A stretch of DNA of 64,000 nucleotides from Micromonospora cremea (lineage in GTDB: Bacteria; Actinomycetota; Actinomycetes; Mycobacteriales; Micromonosporaceae): NCBI RefSeq assembly GCF_900143515.1, contig NZ_FSQT01000002.1, positions 2,977,501-3,041,500 on the forward strand, in the 5' to 3' direction. The translations under genes and the position numbers were made by a program. Positions 41,268 through 49,782 of the stretch are shown here, piece by piece; the first letter of the stretch is position 1, and every line of letters starts with the position of its first letter. Below the pieces are notes generated by a model, which saw only the letters and a program-made list of their open reading frames with translations, did no database searches and had not been told where the DNA came from.

Positions 41268-41278
41268 GGCGGAAACAG

Positions 41279-41842
41279 ATGATCGACGCCGTCACCGGAC
41301 GGGTCAGGGCGGCCCAGAACGCCTTCGCCCGGATCAGCCCCGCCCCGCTCATGGTTCGGGCCGGGATCTTCGTCACCGTGCTGGCCGGGTTCGCGGTGGC
41401 GTTCCCCGCCGAGGTGCTGTCCGGCCGGCCGCTCCTCTTCATGGCGGTGGCCGCGCTGCTGCCCGCGGTGGGTCCGCGTCGGGTCTGGCCGACCTTCGCG
41501 GCGCTGGTCACGGTCGGCGGCTGGCTGCTCGCCACCGACGGTTACGGCCGGCCGGTGGCGCTCTGGCGGCTGCTCGCCCTCGCCGCGCTGCTCTACCTGG
41601 GGCACACCCTCTGCGCGCTGGCCGCGCTGCTGCCCTACGACGCGGTGCTGGATCCGGAGCTGATCACCCGATGGCTGCTGCGGGCGGCCGCGGTGCTGCT
41701 GGGTACCGCCGTGCTGGGGGTGCTGCTGTTGCAGGTGGCGGGTTTGGGCGGGGAGAGCGGCCACCAGTGGGTGACCGTGCTCGGTCTGCTCGTCGCGGTG
41801 GGGATCGCCGCGTTGCTGGGCTGGCTGCTGCGACGCAAATAG
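41279..41842 (+). CDS. Integral membrane protein of the MoxR cluster
   Basis: 187 residues with about five membrane helices (for example GIFVTVLAGFAVAFPAEVLS and LLGTAVLGVLLLQVAGLG). No named family recognised. It follows the DUF58 gene by 81 bases that hold a direct repeat, in the same direction, and is probably the last gene of the MoxR transcript. The ATG at 41279 has no strong ribosome site. Confidence 0.7.
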   Translation: MIDAVTGRVRAAQNAFARISPAPLMVRAGIFVTVLAGFAVAFPAEVLSGRPLLFMAVAALLPAVGPRRVWPTFAALVTVGGWLLATDGYGRPVALWRLLALAALLYLGHTLCALAALLPYDAVLDPELITRWLLRAAAVLLGTAVLGVLLLQVAGLGGESGHQWVTVLGLLVAVGIAALLGWLLRRK

Positions 41843-41945
41843 CCCCGTGGGGTGCCAGGGTTACGCAGGTCACACGGGTTGTGCTCCGTCACAGATGAGG
41901 GCCGCAAGCGGGATTACCTGAGCCGACCGGGGAAAGATAGATGAC

Positions 41946-43277
41946 GTGAATCCGAAGCGGATCCTTGTGGTGGGTGCCGGGCACGTCGGTCTCTATGCGG
42001 CCCTGCGCCTTTCGAAGAAGCTCAGCTCCCGTGAGGCTGAGGTCATCGTGGTGGACCCCCAGCCGCACATGACGTACCAGCCGTTCCTGCCCGAGGCAGC
42101 GGCGGGCAACATCTCCCCGCGGCACTCCGTGGTGCCGCTGCGACGGGAGTTGCGGCGGTGCACGGTTGTGGCGGGCACGGTCACCCGTGTCGAACACGAA
42201 CGCAAGGTGGCCACCGTGCAGCCGATCGTCGGCCCGGCCCGGGAGATCGCGTACGACCACGTGATCGTGGCGCCGGGTTCGGTGTCCCGGACGCTGCCGA
42301 TCCCCGGCCTGCACGAGCAGGGCATCGGGTTCAAGACCATCGGCGAGGCGATCTACCTCCGCAACCACGTGCTGGACCGGCTGGACGTGGCTGCCGTCAC
42401 CCCGGACCCCGAGGTTCGCCGTTCTGCGCTGACCTTCACCTTCGTCGGTGGTGGGTACGCCGGCATCGAGGCGCTCGCCGAGATGGAGGACATGGCCCGG
42501 GACGCCATGCGCTACTACCCGGAGCTGAAGCCCGAGGAGATGCGCTGGGTGCTGGTCGAGGCCACCCAGCGGGTGCTGCCCGAGGTGGACCGGGACATGG
42601 GCGCCTACACGGTGCAGCAGCTGCTCAAGCGGAACATGGACATCCGGTTGGACACCAGGCTGGAGTCCTGCATCGACGGGGTGGTCAAGCTCTCCGACGG
42701 CGACAGCTTCCGCTCCGACACGATCGTCTGGACGGCCGGCGTGAAGCCGTCGCCGATGCTGGACGCCACCGACTTCCCGCGCGACGACCGCCGGCGGGTC
42801 ACCTGCCTGCCGACTCTCCAGGTAGTCGACGGTGACCGGGTGGTCGAGGGCGCGTGGAGCGCCGGCGACTGCGCGGCGGTGCCCGACCTGACCAAGGAGC
42901 CGGGCAACTTCTGCTCGCCGAGCGCCCAGCACGCGGTGCGTCAGGCCGCCCGGATGGCCGACAACATCGCGGCGGTGATCCGGGGCCGCGAGCCGGTCGA
43001 CTACAAGCACAAGCACGTCGGCAGCGTCGCCAGCCTCGGCCTGCACAAGGGCGTCGCCCAGGTGTACGGCGTCAAGATGACCGGCTGGCCGGCCTGGTTC
43101 ATGCACCGGACGTACCACATGAGCCGGATCCCGTCGTTCAACCGCAAGATTCGGGTGGTGGTGGACTGGTCGCTGGCGTTCTTCCTCAAGCGTGAGGTGG
43201 TCGCCCTGGGCCAGCTGCACGACCCGCGCGAGGAGTTCGTCGAGGCGTCCCAGCCGGTCGGCGCCCCCCGCGTCTGA
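41946..43277 (+). CDS. ndh: Type II NADH dehydrogenase (NAD(P)/FAD-dependent oxidoreductase)
   Basis: 443 residues. FAD-binding motif VVGAGHVGLYAALRL (from residue 8), NADH-binding motif TFTFVGGGYAGIEALAEM (about 158-175) and the second FAD contact GAWSAGDCAAVPDL. The region VVDPQPHMTYQPFLPEAAAG is typical of NDH-2. It passes electrons from NADH to menaquinone at the membrane without pumping protons. A C-terminal amphipathic tail (about 380-425, with VVVDWSLAFFLKREVV) would dock to the membrane. Start GTG 41946. Specific substrate within the family not certain. Confidence 0.85.
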   Translation: MNPKRILVVGAGHVGLYAALRLSKKLSSREAEVIVVDPQPHMTYQPFLPEAAAGNISPRHSVVPLRRELRRCTVVAGTVTRVEHERKVATVQPIVGPAREIAYDHVIVAPGSVSRTLPIPGLHEQGIGFKTIGEAIYLRNHVLDRLDVAAVTPDPEVRRSALTFTFVGGGYAGIEALAEMEDMARDAMRYYPELKPEEMRWVLVEATQRVLPEVDRDMGAYTVQQLLKRNMDIRLDTRLESCIDGVVKLSDGDSFRSDTIVWTAGVKPSPMLDATDFPRDDRRRVTCLPTLQVVDGDRVVEGAWSAGDCAAVPDLTKEPGNFCSPSAQHAVRQAARMADNIAAVIRGREPVDYKHKHVGSVASLGLHKGVAQVYGVKMTGWPAWFMHRTYHMSRIPSFNRKIRVVVDWSLAFFLKREVVALGQLHDPREEFVEASQPVGAPRV

Positions 43278-43290
43278 CCCAGCTGCAAAG

Positions 43291-43332
43291 AAAGGGCCCC
43301 TTCCCGCCGTTTCCGGTGGGAGGGGGCCCTTT
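43291..43332. terminator. Bidirectional stem-loop between convergent genes
   Basis: AAAGGGCCCCTTCCCGCC (43291-43308) pairs with 43315-43332 with two wobble pairs and a 6-base loop, followed by TCTC. It contains the GGGCCC core seen in the repeats around 52.8 and 53.9 kb. Confidence 0.85.
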
Positions 43333-43358
43333 CTCACATCCGATCCGGGTCCGGGCGG

Positions 43359-45233
43359 TCAGACCCGCCAGATCCAGGCGTCGGCGATCCGGGTGGCCGG
43401 GCCATAGAGCTGCTCCAGGGTCGCGCGCAGGCTCTCCGCGTGGGGGGCGTCGTCCGCCAGCGCCACACAGGAGGCGCCCCAGAAGTCCGCGTCCCGGGTG
43501 GCCTGCCGGCGCTGCTCGTCGCCGATGGCCGGCTGGTCGCCGCGCCGCGCGACGTCCGCCAGCAGGGCGGAGGTGGGCTGCTTGAAGGTGCCCATCGCCG
43601 CAGTGCCGCCCCGCCCGTACGGCCCGATGAAGAATCCCTCGGGCAGACCGAAGCCGGCGTCGGCGGCGGCCGCCCAGCGCATCGGCCACGGTTCCTTGGG
43701 CGTGGGCAGCGGCACCGGGACCAGCACCCCGCCGGGGCGGACGCACTGCCGCCAGTGCCCGCCTGTGATGAACTCCGGCAGGGCGGGCCGCTCGGCGGTC
43801 GGCAGCGGGGTCGGGAAGATCGGCAGCAGTGCCGCGACGACGGCCAGCGGCACCAGCCGCCGCGCCCGACCGGTGCTTCGGAGGGCCTTGTCGAGTGCGA
43901 GCACCAGCAGCGTCGCGACGATCGGGAGCAGCGCCAGGCCGAACCGCATCGGCAGCGCGCCGTCCACCACCGGCAGACCGGCCAGCAGGGCGTACGGGCC
44001 GGGCAGCGCCGTCCTGGTGCCGCCGAGCACCACCTCCGGGCCGAGCGAGAGCGCGCCCATCACCAGCGCCGCGACCACGCAGGCGAGCACCAGCCGGCGC
44101 CGCCCCACCCAGACCCAGATTGTGCAGACCGCGGTGACCAGCAGCAGCGGCAGGCCGAGGAAAGTGTTGTACTCAGCCGGGCCGGTGGTCAGCCGGGCGG
44201 ACCCGGCGCTGCCGGCCACCGACAAGGGGGAGACGGTCCACCAGCTGCTCAGGTCGGCGGAGAAGTAGGCCGGACTGAACATCCCGTCGGCGACTCCCTG
44301 CGGCCCGGCGAACTGGAACCACAGCGGATATCCGAGCACCAGCAGGGCCAGCCCGGCGGCGACCGCCAGCCCGCCGGCGAAGGTGGGCAGCGCCCGGCGG
44401 GCCAGGTCCCGGTCCGCCACGGCGTAGCTGACCGCCATCACCAGCAGCGTGACGGCGGCGAGGAAGAGCACCTCCTCGCCGATGAAGACCTGCGCGGTGA
44501 CCGCCGTGGCCAGCCCGGCCGCGGAGCTGAGCATGCGCCGCCGGTCCGGTCCGGCGGGCAGCGCGCAGTCGGACCCGGCGCGGTTGGCGGGTGGCGTGGG
44601 CCCCGGGTCGGACGCCCGCAGCAGCCGGACCACCAGCCAGACGATCACCGGCACCAGCCACTGGGCGGTCATGTGCAGATGGCTGTTGGTCTGCGAGATC
44701 ATGCCGGGGCCGAACCCGCACAGCGCTCCGCCGAGGGCGGCGGCGAGCCGGCGGGCGCGCATCGCCCGGTGGAACAGCAGGTACCAGGCGACGGCAGTGC
44801 CGGCCAGGTTGACGGCGGCGAGCAGCGCGAAGGTGACCGGGGCGCCGAGCAGCAGGGTGATCGGCGCGCAGACGATGCCGAGCGCGATGACCGTGGTGTT
44901 GGCCATCAGGTTGACCCCGTCGGGGGCGTTGAGCCGGTCGGTGAGCAGGCTGAAGTCGCCGAGCAACGCTCGCGCGTCGACCGCGAGGAACCACTCGTAG
45001 AGGGCCTGGTCCTCGGGGTTCAGCGCCAGCGTCCGGCCGGCCGGGTCGGGCCACAGTCCGTGGGTGAGCCAGCCGGCCACCACCGTGCAGATCAGCGCGA
45101 CGAGCAGGTCCGCCCGGTGGCGGCGGACGGCGGCCAGCAGCCGGACGGCCCAGGCTTGGCGGTTGACCTGATCGGCGAGGCGGAAGGCCTGCTCAGGGGC
45201 GGCGTCGGGGGCCGTAGGGGCTGCGCTGCTCAC
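43359..45233 (-). CDS. Large polytopic membrane protein, GT-C-like
   Basis: 624 residues with about eleven membrane helices and a soluble C-terminal part (about 510-624). Early acidic loops (LALNPEDQALYEWFLAVDAR and TDRLNAPDGVNLMANTTV) resemble lumen-side loops of GT-C glycosyltransferases that use polyprenyl-phosphate sugars, but I see no decisive signature, so this is only a resemblance. The GTG start at 45231-45233 is seven bases from a TAGGGT -10 box, so the gene is probably leaderless. Confidence 0.75.
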   Translation of the reverse strand: MSSAAPTAPDAAPEQAFRLADQVNRQAWAVRLLAAVRRHRADLLVALICTVVAGWLTHGLWPDPAGRTLALNPEDQALYEWFLAVDARALLGDFSLLTDRLNAPDGVNLMANTTVIALGIVCAPITLLLGAPVTFALLAAVNLAGTAVAWYLLFHRAMRARRLAAALGGALCGFGPGMISQTNSHLHMTAQWLVPVIVWLVVRLLRASDPGPTPPANRAGSDCALPAGPDRRRMLSSAAGLATAVTAQVFIGEEVLFLAAVTLLVMAVSYAVADRDLARRALPTFAGGLAVAAGLALLVLGYPLWFQFAGPQGVADGMFSPAYFSADLSSWWTVSPLSVAGSAGSARLTTGPAEYNTFLGLPLLLVTAVCTIWVWVGRRRLVLACVVAALVMGALSLGPEVVLGGTRTALPGPYALLAGLPVVDGALPMRFGLALLPIVATLLVLALDKALRSTGRARRLVPLAVVAALLPIFPTPLPTAERPALPEFITGGHWRQCVRPGGVLVPVPLPTPKEPWPMRWAAAADAGFGLPEGFFIGPYGRGGTAAMGTFKQPTSALLADVARRGDQPAIGDEQRRQATRDADFWGASCVALADDAPHAESLRATLEQLYGPATRIADAWIWRV

Positions 45234-45246
45234 GGCATCGACCCTA
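45234..45246 (-). promoter_or_regulatory. -10 box of a leaderless promoter
   Basis: On the minus strand TAGGGT (45246-45241) is followed by seven bases and the GTG start at 45233. Confidence 0.55.
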
Positions 45247-45334
45247 ATGCGGCCTGCCTGGCGGGGTACGCCGGGTCGCCGCGAACCGGCTACGGTGACA
45301 CTGCACCGTGCGTGTCGGCGCGCCGGTGTCACCC

Positions 45335-45418
45335 GCCCGGGTGGTGGAACGGCAGACACGGCCGCCTTAAAAGCGGCTGCCGCAAGGCGTGCGGGTTCGA
45401 CCCCCGCCCCGGGCACCA
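45335..45418 (+). tRNA. tRNA-Leu (anticodon UAA)
   Basis: 84 bases with encoded CCA. Acceptor stem GCCCGGG/CCCGGGC with discriminator A. Anticodon stem GCCGC/GCGGC with loop CTTAAAA, giving anticodon TAA. A long variable arm (TGCCGCAAGGCGT) marks a class II tRNA, and the T arm is GCGGG-TTCGACC-CCCGC. In high-GC actinobacteria this tRNA reads UUA, the rare codon linked to bldA control in Streptomyces; that role is not shown here. Confidence 0.96.
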
Positions 45419-45529
45419 GCGGGCGCGGGCGCGGACACATTCTCATTCGTGATCACCAGGAGTTGGTTGGGCCGTTTACTCTTGGAGGGCACGTTCACGT
45501 GCAAACGACCCCCTGAGGGAGGCCAGACA

Positions 45530-46345
45530 GTGAAGACCTCGAACCCGGTGCTCGCCCGGCTCGGCCAGGCGGCCGAGCGGGAGCGTTCCGCCGGGTACGC
45601 CCCGACCGGGCCGTACGGACAGCCCGGCATTCCCCAGCAGTACCCGTCCCAGGCCGGTTACCCGGCAGCGCCGCCGACCGTGGCGCCCATGACCGTCGAC
45701 GACGTGGTGGTCAAGACCGTCGCCCTGCTCGGCATCCTCGGCATCTCCGCCGCGGCCGCCTGGGTGCTCGTGCCCGACGCGCTGGTCGGTGTCGCCTGGA
45801 TCGGCGCGGCGGTCGTCGGCCTGGTGCTCGGCCTGATCATCTCGTTCTCCCGGATGGCCAACCCGGCGCTGGTCATCACGTACGCGGTCGTCGAGGGCGT
45901 CTTCGTCGGCATGGTCAGCAAGGCGTTCGAGACGGCGTACGACGGCATCGTGCTCCAGGCCGCGGCGGCCAGCTTCGGCATCTTCTTCCTGATGGCGATG
46001 CTCTACCGGGCGAAGGTCATCCGGGCCACCCCGGCCTTCGTCAAGGGCATGATCGCGGTGATGACCGGCCTCTTCGCGGTCATGCTGATCAACCTGGTGC
46101 TGGCCCTGTTCGGCGTCAACACCGGCCTGCGCGACGGCAGCCCGCTGGCGATCGGCTTCAGCCTGGTGTGCATCGTGGTCGCCTCGCTGAGCTTCGTGCT
46201 CAGCTTCAAGGAGATCGAGGACGGCGTCCGGATGGGCCTGCCGCAGCGCTACTCCTGGACGGCCGCCTTCGGCATCCTGGTCAGCCTGGTCTGGCTCTAC
46301 ATCGAGATCCTCCGACTGCTGAGCTACTTCCAGGGCGACGACTGA
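45530..46345 (+). CDS. Bax inhibitor-1/YccA family membrane protein (copy 1)
   Basis: 271 residues. A cytoplasmic head with Tyr/Pro/Gln repeats (PTGPYGQPGIPQQYPSQAGY) precedes about seven membrane helices from residue 60. The motifs NPALVITYAVVEGVFVGMVS and LSFVLSFKEIEDGVRMGLPQ match the actinobacterial YccA/BI-1 group. BI-1 proteins are pH-sensitive calcium leak channels in studied bacteria. The GTG start at 45530 follows GGGAGG by seven bases. A paralog follows 146 bases downstream. Confidence 0.9.
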   Translation: MKTSNPVLARLGQAAERERSAGYAPTGPYGQPGIPQQYPSQAGYPAAPPTVAPMTVDDVVVKTVALLGILGISAAAAWVLVPDALVGVAWIGAAVVGLVLGLIISFSRMANPALVITYAVVEGVFVGMVSKAFETAYDGIVLQAAAASFGIFFLMAMLYRAKVIRATPAFVKGMIAVMTGLFAVMLINLVLALFGVNTGLRDGSPLAIGFSLVCIVVASLSFVLSFKEIEDGVRMGLPQRYSWTAAFGILVSLVWLYIEILRLLSYFQGDD

Positions 46346-46364
46346 CCTCGTCCGCGCTGCTGAC

Positions 46365-46400
46365 CGGCGCCCGCCCCCGCTCCTGCGGGGGCGGGCGCCG
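46365..46400. terminator. Strong stem-loop between the two BI-1 genes
   Basis: A perfect 16-bp stem CGGCGCCCGCCCCCGC (46365-46380) with 46385-46400 and loop TCCT, starting 20 bases after the first BI-1 stop. No T-run. It suggests that the second copy has its own promoter or is partly attenuated. Confidence 0.8.
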
Positions 46401-46490
46401 TCGTCTGCGCCGGCCATGCCGTTTACCCGCCGCCGCCGGTCCGCCCGGGGCAGAGTGACTGCGAGGGGTACGCGGGCGAAGGAGGCGGCG

Positions 46491-47249
46491 GTGCGGAGCA
46501 ACAACCCGGTGCTCAACCGGCTGGACGAGACCGGCCGGTTGGAGGCCCGGGTGCTCGGTGCCCGCGACGTCGAGGCGATGACCGTCGATGACGTGGTGGT
46601 CCGCACCGTCGGGTTGCTGCTGCTCACCGGCGCGGCCGCGGCGGTCTCCTGGGCGGTGGTGCCGGAGGCGGCCTGGGTGCCCGCCGCGCTGGCCGGTAGC
46701 GCGCTCGCCTCGATCGCGCTGGTCCTGGTCATCTCGCTGCGCGGGATCACCAACCCGGTGCCGATCGTCGGCTACGCCCTGCTCCAGGGGCTGCTGCTGG
46801 GGGTGGCCAGCCGTGCCTTCGAGCTGGTCTATCCGGGCATCGTGGTGCAGGCGGTGGCCGGCACCTTCGGCGTCTTCCTCGGCATGGCCGCGCTCTACCG
46901 GGCCCGGATCATCCGGGCGACGCCCCGGCTGGCCCGCCTGGTGATCGGCGCGCTGCTCGGCATCGCCGTGCTCAGCGTGGTCAACCTGGTGTCGTACCTG
47001 ATCTCGGGGCGGCCGGGGCTGGCGGTCTACAGCGTCAGTGGCGAGGTCGGCTGGCTGCCGTACGCCTTCTCGGTCGTGGCCATCATCGCCGGCGCGCTCA
47101 GCTTCATCCTCGATTTCGACCTCGTCGAGCGCTCGGTGCGCGACGGCCGACCCCGCCGGTACGCGTGGCTGAGCGCGTTCGGCCTGCTCACCGGGCTGGT
47201 CTTCCTCTACTGGCAGCTGCTGCGGCTGCTCAGCTACCTGCGCCGCTGA
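46491..47249 (+). CDS. Bax inhibitor-1/YccA family membrane protein (copy 2)
   Basis: 252 residues. It shares with copy 1 the start (SNNPVLNRL against SNPVLARL), MTVDDVVVRTVGLLLL, the YRARIIRATPRLARL loop and the end LRLLSYLRR, but lacks the Tyr/Pro/Gln head. About seven membrane helices. The GTG start at 46491 follows AAGGAGG. The pair appears to be a tandem duplication that has diverged. Confidence 0.9.
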   Translation: MRSNNPVLNRLDETGRLEARVLGARDVEAMTVDDVVVRTVGLLLLTGAAAAVSWAVVPEAAWVPAALAGSALASIALVLVISLRGITNPVPIVGYALLQGLLLGVASRAFELVYPGIVVQAVAGTFGVFLGMAALYRARIIRATPRLARLVIGALLGIAVLSVVNLVSYLISGRPGLAVYSVSGEVGWLPYAFSVVAIIAGALSFILDFDLVERSVRDGRPRRYAWLSAFGLLTGLVFLYWQLLRLLSYLRR

Positions 47250-47281
47250 CCGGCCCGACGTCCCGCGGCCGGCGCCGGCCG

Positions 47282-47295
47282 TAGACTCGGCGGCG
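47282..47295 (+). promoter_or_regulatory. -10 box of a leaderless promoter
   Basis: TAGACT (47282-47287) ends eight bases before the ATG at 47296. Confidence 0.5.
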
Positions 47296-47616
47296 ATGAG
47301 CGCAGCGGAGTTGGACCAGGCCGTGCAGTTGCTGGTCCGTCAGGTCGGGCACTGGCAGCAGCCCCGCTGGGCGGCGGCCGCGACCACTGGCAACATGTCC
47401 CGCGCCGACCTGGTGCACCGGCTCGTGCAGGAGATCGCCAACCTGGCCGCCGACGCCGAGGGCGAGCCTCGCCGGGTGGTGCCCCGGCTGGACAACGACC
47501 TGGCCCTGCCCGACCAGGTACGCGTGGTGGTGGCGGACCTGATCACCGCCGGGCCGGGTGCCGAGGTGCTGGCGCGGGCCGCCGCCGAGGTGACGGCGAC
47601 CCGCAGCGCGCTATGA
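47296..47616 (+). CDS. Small protein of unknown function
   Basis: 106 residues, soluble, helix-rich, rich in Ala, Val and Arg. It begins SAAELDQAVQLLVRQVGHWQ and has DLVHRLVQEIANLAADAEGE and LPDQVRVVVADLITAG. No family recognised. The TAGACT box at leaderless distance and consistent codon use support it as real. It is convergent with the thiolase gene, with only 12 bases between stops. Confidence 0.7.
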   Translation: MSAAELDQAVQLLVRQVGHWQQPRWAAAATTGNMSRADLVHRLVQEIANLAADAEGEPRRVVPRLDNDLALPDQVRVVVADLITAGPGAEVLARAAAEVTATRSAL

Positions 47617-47628
47617 GGGACTGTCGGC

Positions 47629-48891
47629 TCAGCTGAGCCGCTCCAGCACCATGGCCATGCCCTGACCGCCGCCGACGCACATGGTCTCCAGACCGATGGT
47701 CTTGTCGTGCCACTCGAGTGCGTTGAGCAGGGTGCCGGTGATCCGGGCGCCGGTCATGCCGAACGGGTGGCCGACGGCGATCGCGCCGCCCATCACGTTC
47801 AGCTTCTCCTCCGGGATGCCCAGCTCCCGGTAGGAGGGGATGACCTGCGCGGCGAACGCCTCATTAATCTCGACCAGGTCGACGTCGTCGATGGTCATGC
47901 CGGCCCGGCGCAGCGCCTGCCGGGACGCCTCGACCGGACCGAGGCCCATGATCTCCGGCGACAGCGCGGTCACGCCGGTGGAGACGATCCGGGCCAGCGG
48001 GGTCAGCCCGAGCTCCTCAGCTCGCTGCGCGCTCATCACCACCACGGCGGCGGCGCCGTCGTTGAGCGGGCAGCAGTTGCCGGCGGTGATCCGCCCGTCC
48101 GGACGGAACACCGGCTTCAGGCCGGCCACGCCCTCCAGGGTGACGCCCGCCCGTGGGCCGTCGTCGGTGCTCACCACTGTGCCGTCCGGCGTGGTGACCG
48201 GGGTGATCTCCCGGGCCCAGAAGCCGTCGGCGATGGCCTTCTCGGCGAGGTTCTGGCTGCGGACGCCGAACGCGTCCATGTCGGCGCGGGTGACGTCGTA
48301 CACCTGGGCCAGGTTCTCCGCGGTCTGCCCCATGGTCAGGTAGATGTCCGGCTGCTCGCCGGACTCGCGCGGGTCGGCCCACACCTCGGCGCCGCCCTGC
48401 GCGCGACGCTTCGACCGCTCAGCGGCCGCCGCGAAGCGCGGGTTCTCCCAGCCGCCGCCGACGAGCGCCTGCGCCTCCGGGGGCAGCCCGTCGGAGCTGC
48501 CCCGGGCGTACCGGGAAACCATCTCCACGCCGGCGGAGATGAACACGTCGCCCTCGCCGGCCCGGATCGCGTGCATGGCCATCCGGGTGGTCTGCAAGGA
48601 GGAGGCGCAGTAGCGGGTCAGCGTGGCGGCGGGCACGGTGTCCAGCCCGAGCAGCGTGGCCACCACCCGGCCCATGTTGAAGCCCTGCTCGCCACCGGGC
48701 AGGCCGCACCCGAGGTAGAGGTCGTCGATCGTGGTCGGGTCGAGCTGGGGGATCTTGTCCAGGGCCGCCTGGACGATGGTCGCGGCGAGGTCGTCGGAGC
48801 GGACATCGCGCAGGGACCCCTTGTGCGCCCGGCCGATGGGGGAGCGGGCGGTGGCGACGATGACGGCGTCGCGGGACGACTCAATCGGCAT
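47629..48891 (-). CDS. Acetyl-CoA acyltransferase (thiolase)
   Basis: 420 residues. Thiolase fold with the acyl-accepting Cys95 in [15 protein letters not shown], the [10 protein letters not shown] motif, the catalytic His in [16 protein letters not shown] and the second Cys in [11 protein letters not shown]. It cleaves 3-ketoacyl-CoA or condenses acetyl-CoA. No hydroxyacyl-CoA dehydrogenase gene is adjacent, so a FadA-like degradative or an acetoacetyl-CoA role cannot be separated. The ATG lies six bases after a TAACGT box (48898-48903, minus strand). Confidence 0.93.
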   Translation of the reverse strand: MPIESSRDAVIVATARSPIGRAHKGSLRDVRSDDLAATIVQAALDKIPQLDPTTIDDLYLGCGLPGGEQGFNMGRVVATLLGLDTVPAATLTRYCASSLQTTRMAMHAIRAGEGDVFISAGVEMVSRYARGSSDGLPPEAQALVGGGWENPRFAAAAERSKRRAQGGAEVWADPRESGEQPDIYLTMGQTAENLAQVYDVTRADMDAFGVRSQNLAEKAIADGFWAREITPVTTPDGTVVSTDDGPRAGVTLEGVAGLKPVFRPDGRITAGNCCPLNDGAAAVVVMSAQRAEELGLTPLARIVSTGVTALSPEIMGLGPVEASRQALRRAGMTIDDVDLVEINEAFAAQVIPSYRELGIPEEKLNVMGGAIAVGHPFGMTGARITGTLLNALEWHDKTIGLETMCVGGGQGMAMVLERLS

Positions 48892-48903
48892 GGAACCACG
48901 TTA
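48892..48903 (-). promoter_or_regulatory. -10 box of a leaderless thiolase promoter
   Basis: On the minus strand TAACGT (48903-48898) is six bases from the ATG at 48891. Confidence 0.55.
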
Positions 48904-48969
48904 ACCCGCCGGTAACTTGGCGCGGAAGAAGCCGGCCCGGCGGGAAATGTCACCCCGAGCCCGGTCGAT

Positions 48970-49782
48970 CTAGCGCCGCGAGGCGACCGCCGCAGCGGCC
49001 GCGACGGCGGGGAGCAGGGCGTGCGCCCACACCCGGTAGCCGTCGGCGGAGGGATGGAAGCCGTCGTGGCAGAACGTCCCCGCGTCGGCCCGGAACACCG
49101 GCCCGGTCTCGGTGCCCAGATCGACCACCGCGCCGCCAGCATCCAGCACGGCCGTGGTCTGGGCGCGGGCCACGCGGCGCCCGGACCAGCCGACGAGCTG
49201 GCGCAACGGGGGCGCGAGGGCCCGTACGGCGCCGAGATCGGGGCAGGTGCCCACCACCACCTCGACCCCCGCCTCGCGCAGCCGGTGCACCGCCGCACCG
49301 AGATACGCCGCCGCGTCGGCGGGCCGGCGCAGCCCGGTGGCGTCGTTCGCCCCGATCAGGACCAGCGCAACGTCCGGCCGTTCGCCGAGCAGGGCTCGGG
49401 CCACCTGGGTGGTCAGGTCCGTCGAGCGGGACCCGGAGACGCCGACGCTGGACAGGTGCACCCGCCGCCCGGTCGGACCCTCGGCGAGCAGGTTGGCCAA
49501 CTGCCCGCCGATGGTGTCCTCGAGCCGGTCGACGCCCACGCCCAACGCCGACGAGTCGCCGAGCAGCACCAGCCGCAGCGGCGGCGCGCCGGCCCGGCCG
49601 ATCGTGGCTCGCAGCGCCAGCCCCAGCTCCGGCTGGGCGTAGCGCCGGTGCCGGGCGACGAACGCCTCGCCGGCCAGGACGGCAGCGCCGCCCACGGTGC
49701 CGGCGAGCAGCGAGAGCGCCGCCGCCCGACCCAGTCGGACCGGGAAACCGGCGGTCACGTCCCGCTCGCTGCGCTCGTTCAT
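48970..49782 (-). CDS. SGNH/GDSL hydrolase (second of a tandem pair)
   Basis: 270 residues. Block I GDSSALGVGVDRLEDT, block III IGANDATGLRRP and block V DGFHPSADGY give the Ser-Gly-Asn-His set of SGNH esterases. An N-terminal hydrophobic segment (about 17-37) could anchor it to the membrane. The ATG at 49782 follows GGAGGG and overlaps the stop of the upstream SGNH gene by four bases. The first codons (NERSERD) are spelled by a CGCAGCGAGCG-type repeat, so a GTG a few codons later is a possible alternative start. Confidence 0.88.
   Translation of the reverse strand: MNERSERDVTAGFPVRLGRAAALSLLAGTVGGAAVLAGEAFVARHRRYAQPELGLALRATIGRAGAPPLRLVLLGDSSALGVGVDRLEDTIGGQLANLLAEGPTGRRVHLSSVGVSGSRSTDLTTQVARALLGERPDVALVLIGANDATGLRRPADAAAYLGAAVHRLREAGVEVVVGTCPDLGAVRALAPPLRQLVGWSGRRVARAQTTAVLDAGGAVVDLGTETGPVFRADAGTFCHDGFHPSADGYRVWAHALLPAVAAAAAVASRR

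Noticed and set aside
45335..45418. Attachment site of an integrated element at tRNA-Leu
   Set aside because: No integrase and no repeat of the tRNA 3' end is visible nearby; flanking genes look like core chromosome.
43440..45452. Open plus-strand frame of about 670 codons opposite the GT-C-like gene
   Set aside because: Composition is Arg/Gly/Gln/His-rich without motifs, whereas the minus strand shows regular membrane helices. It also runs through the tRNA-Leu gene.
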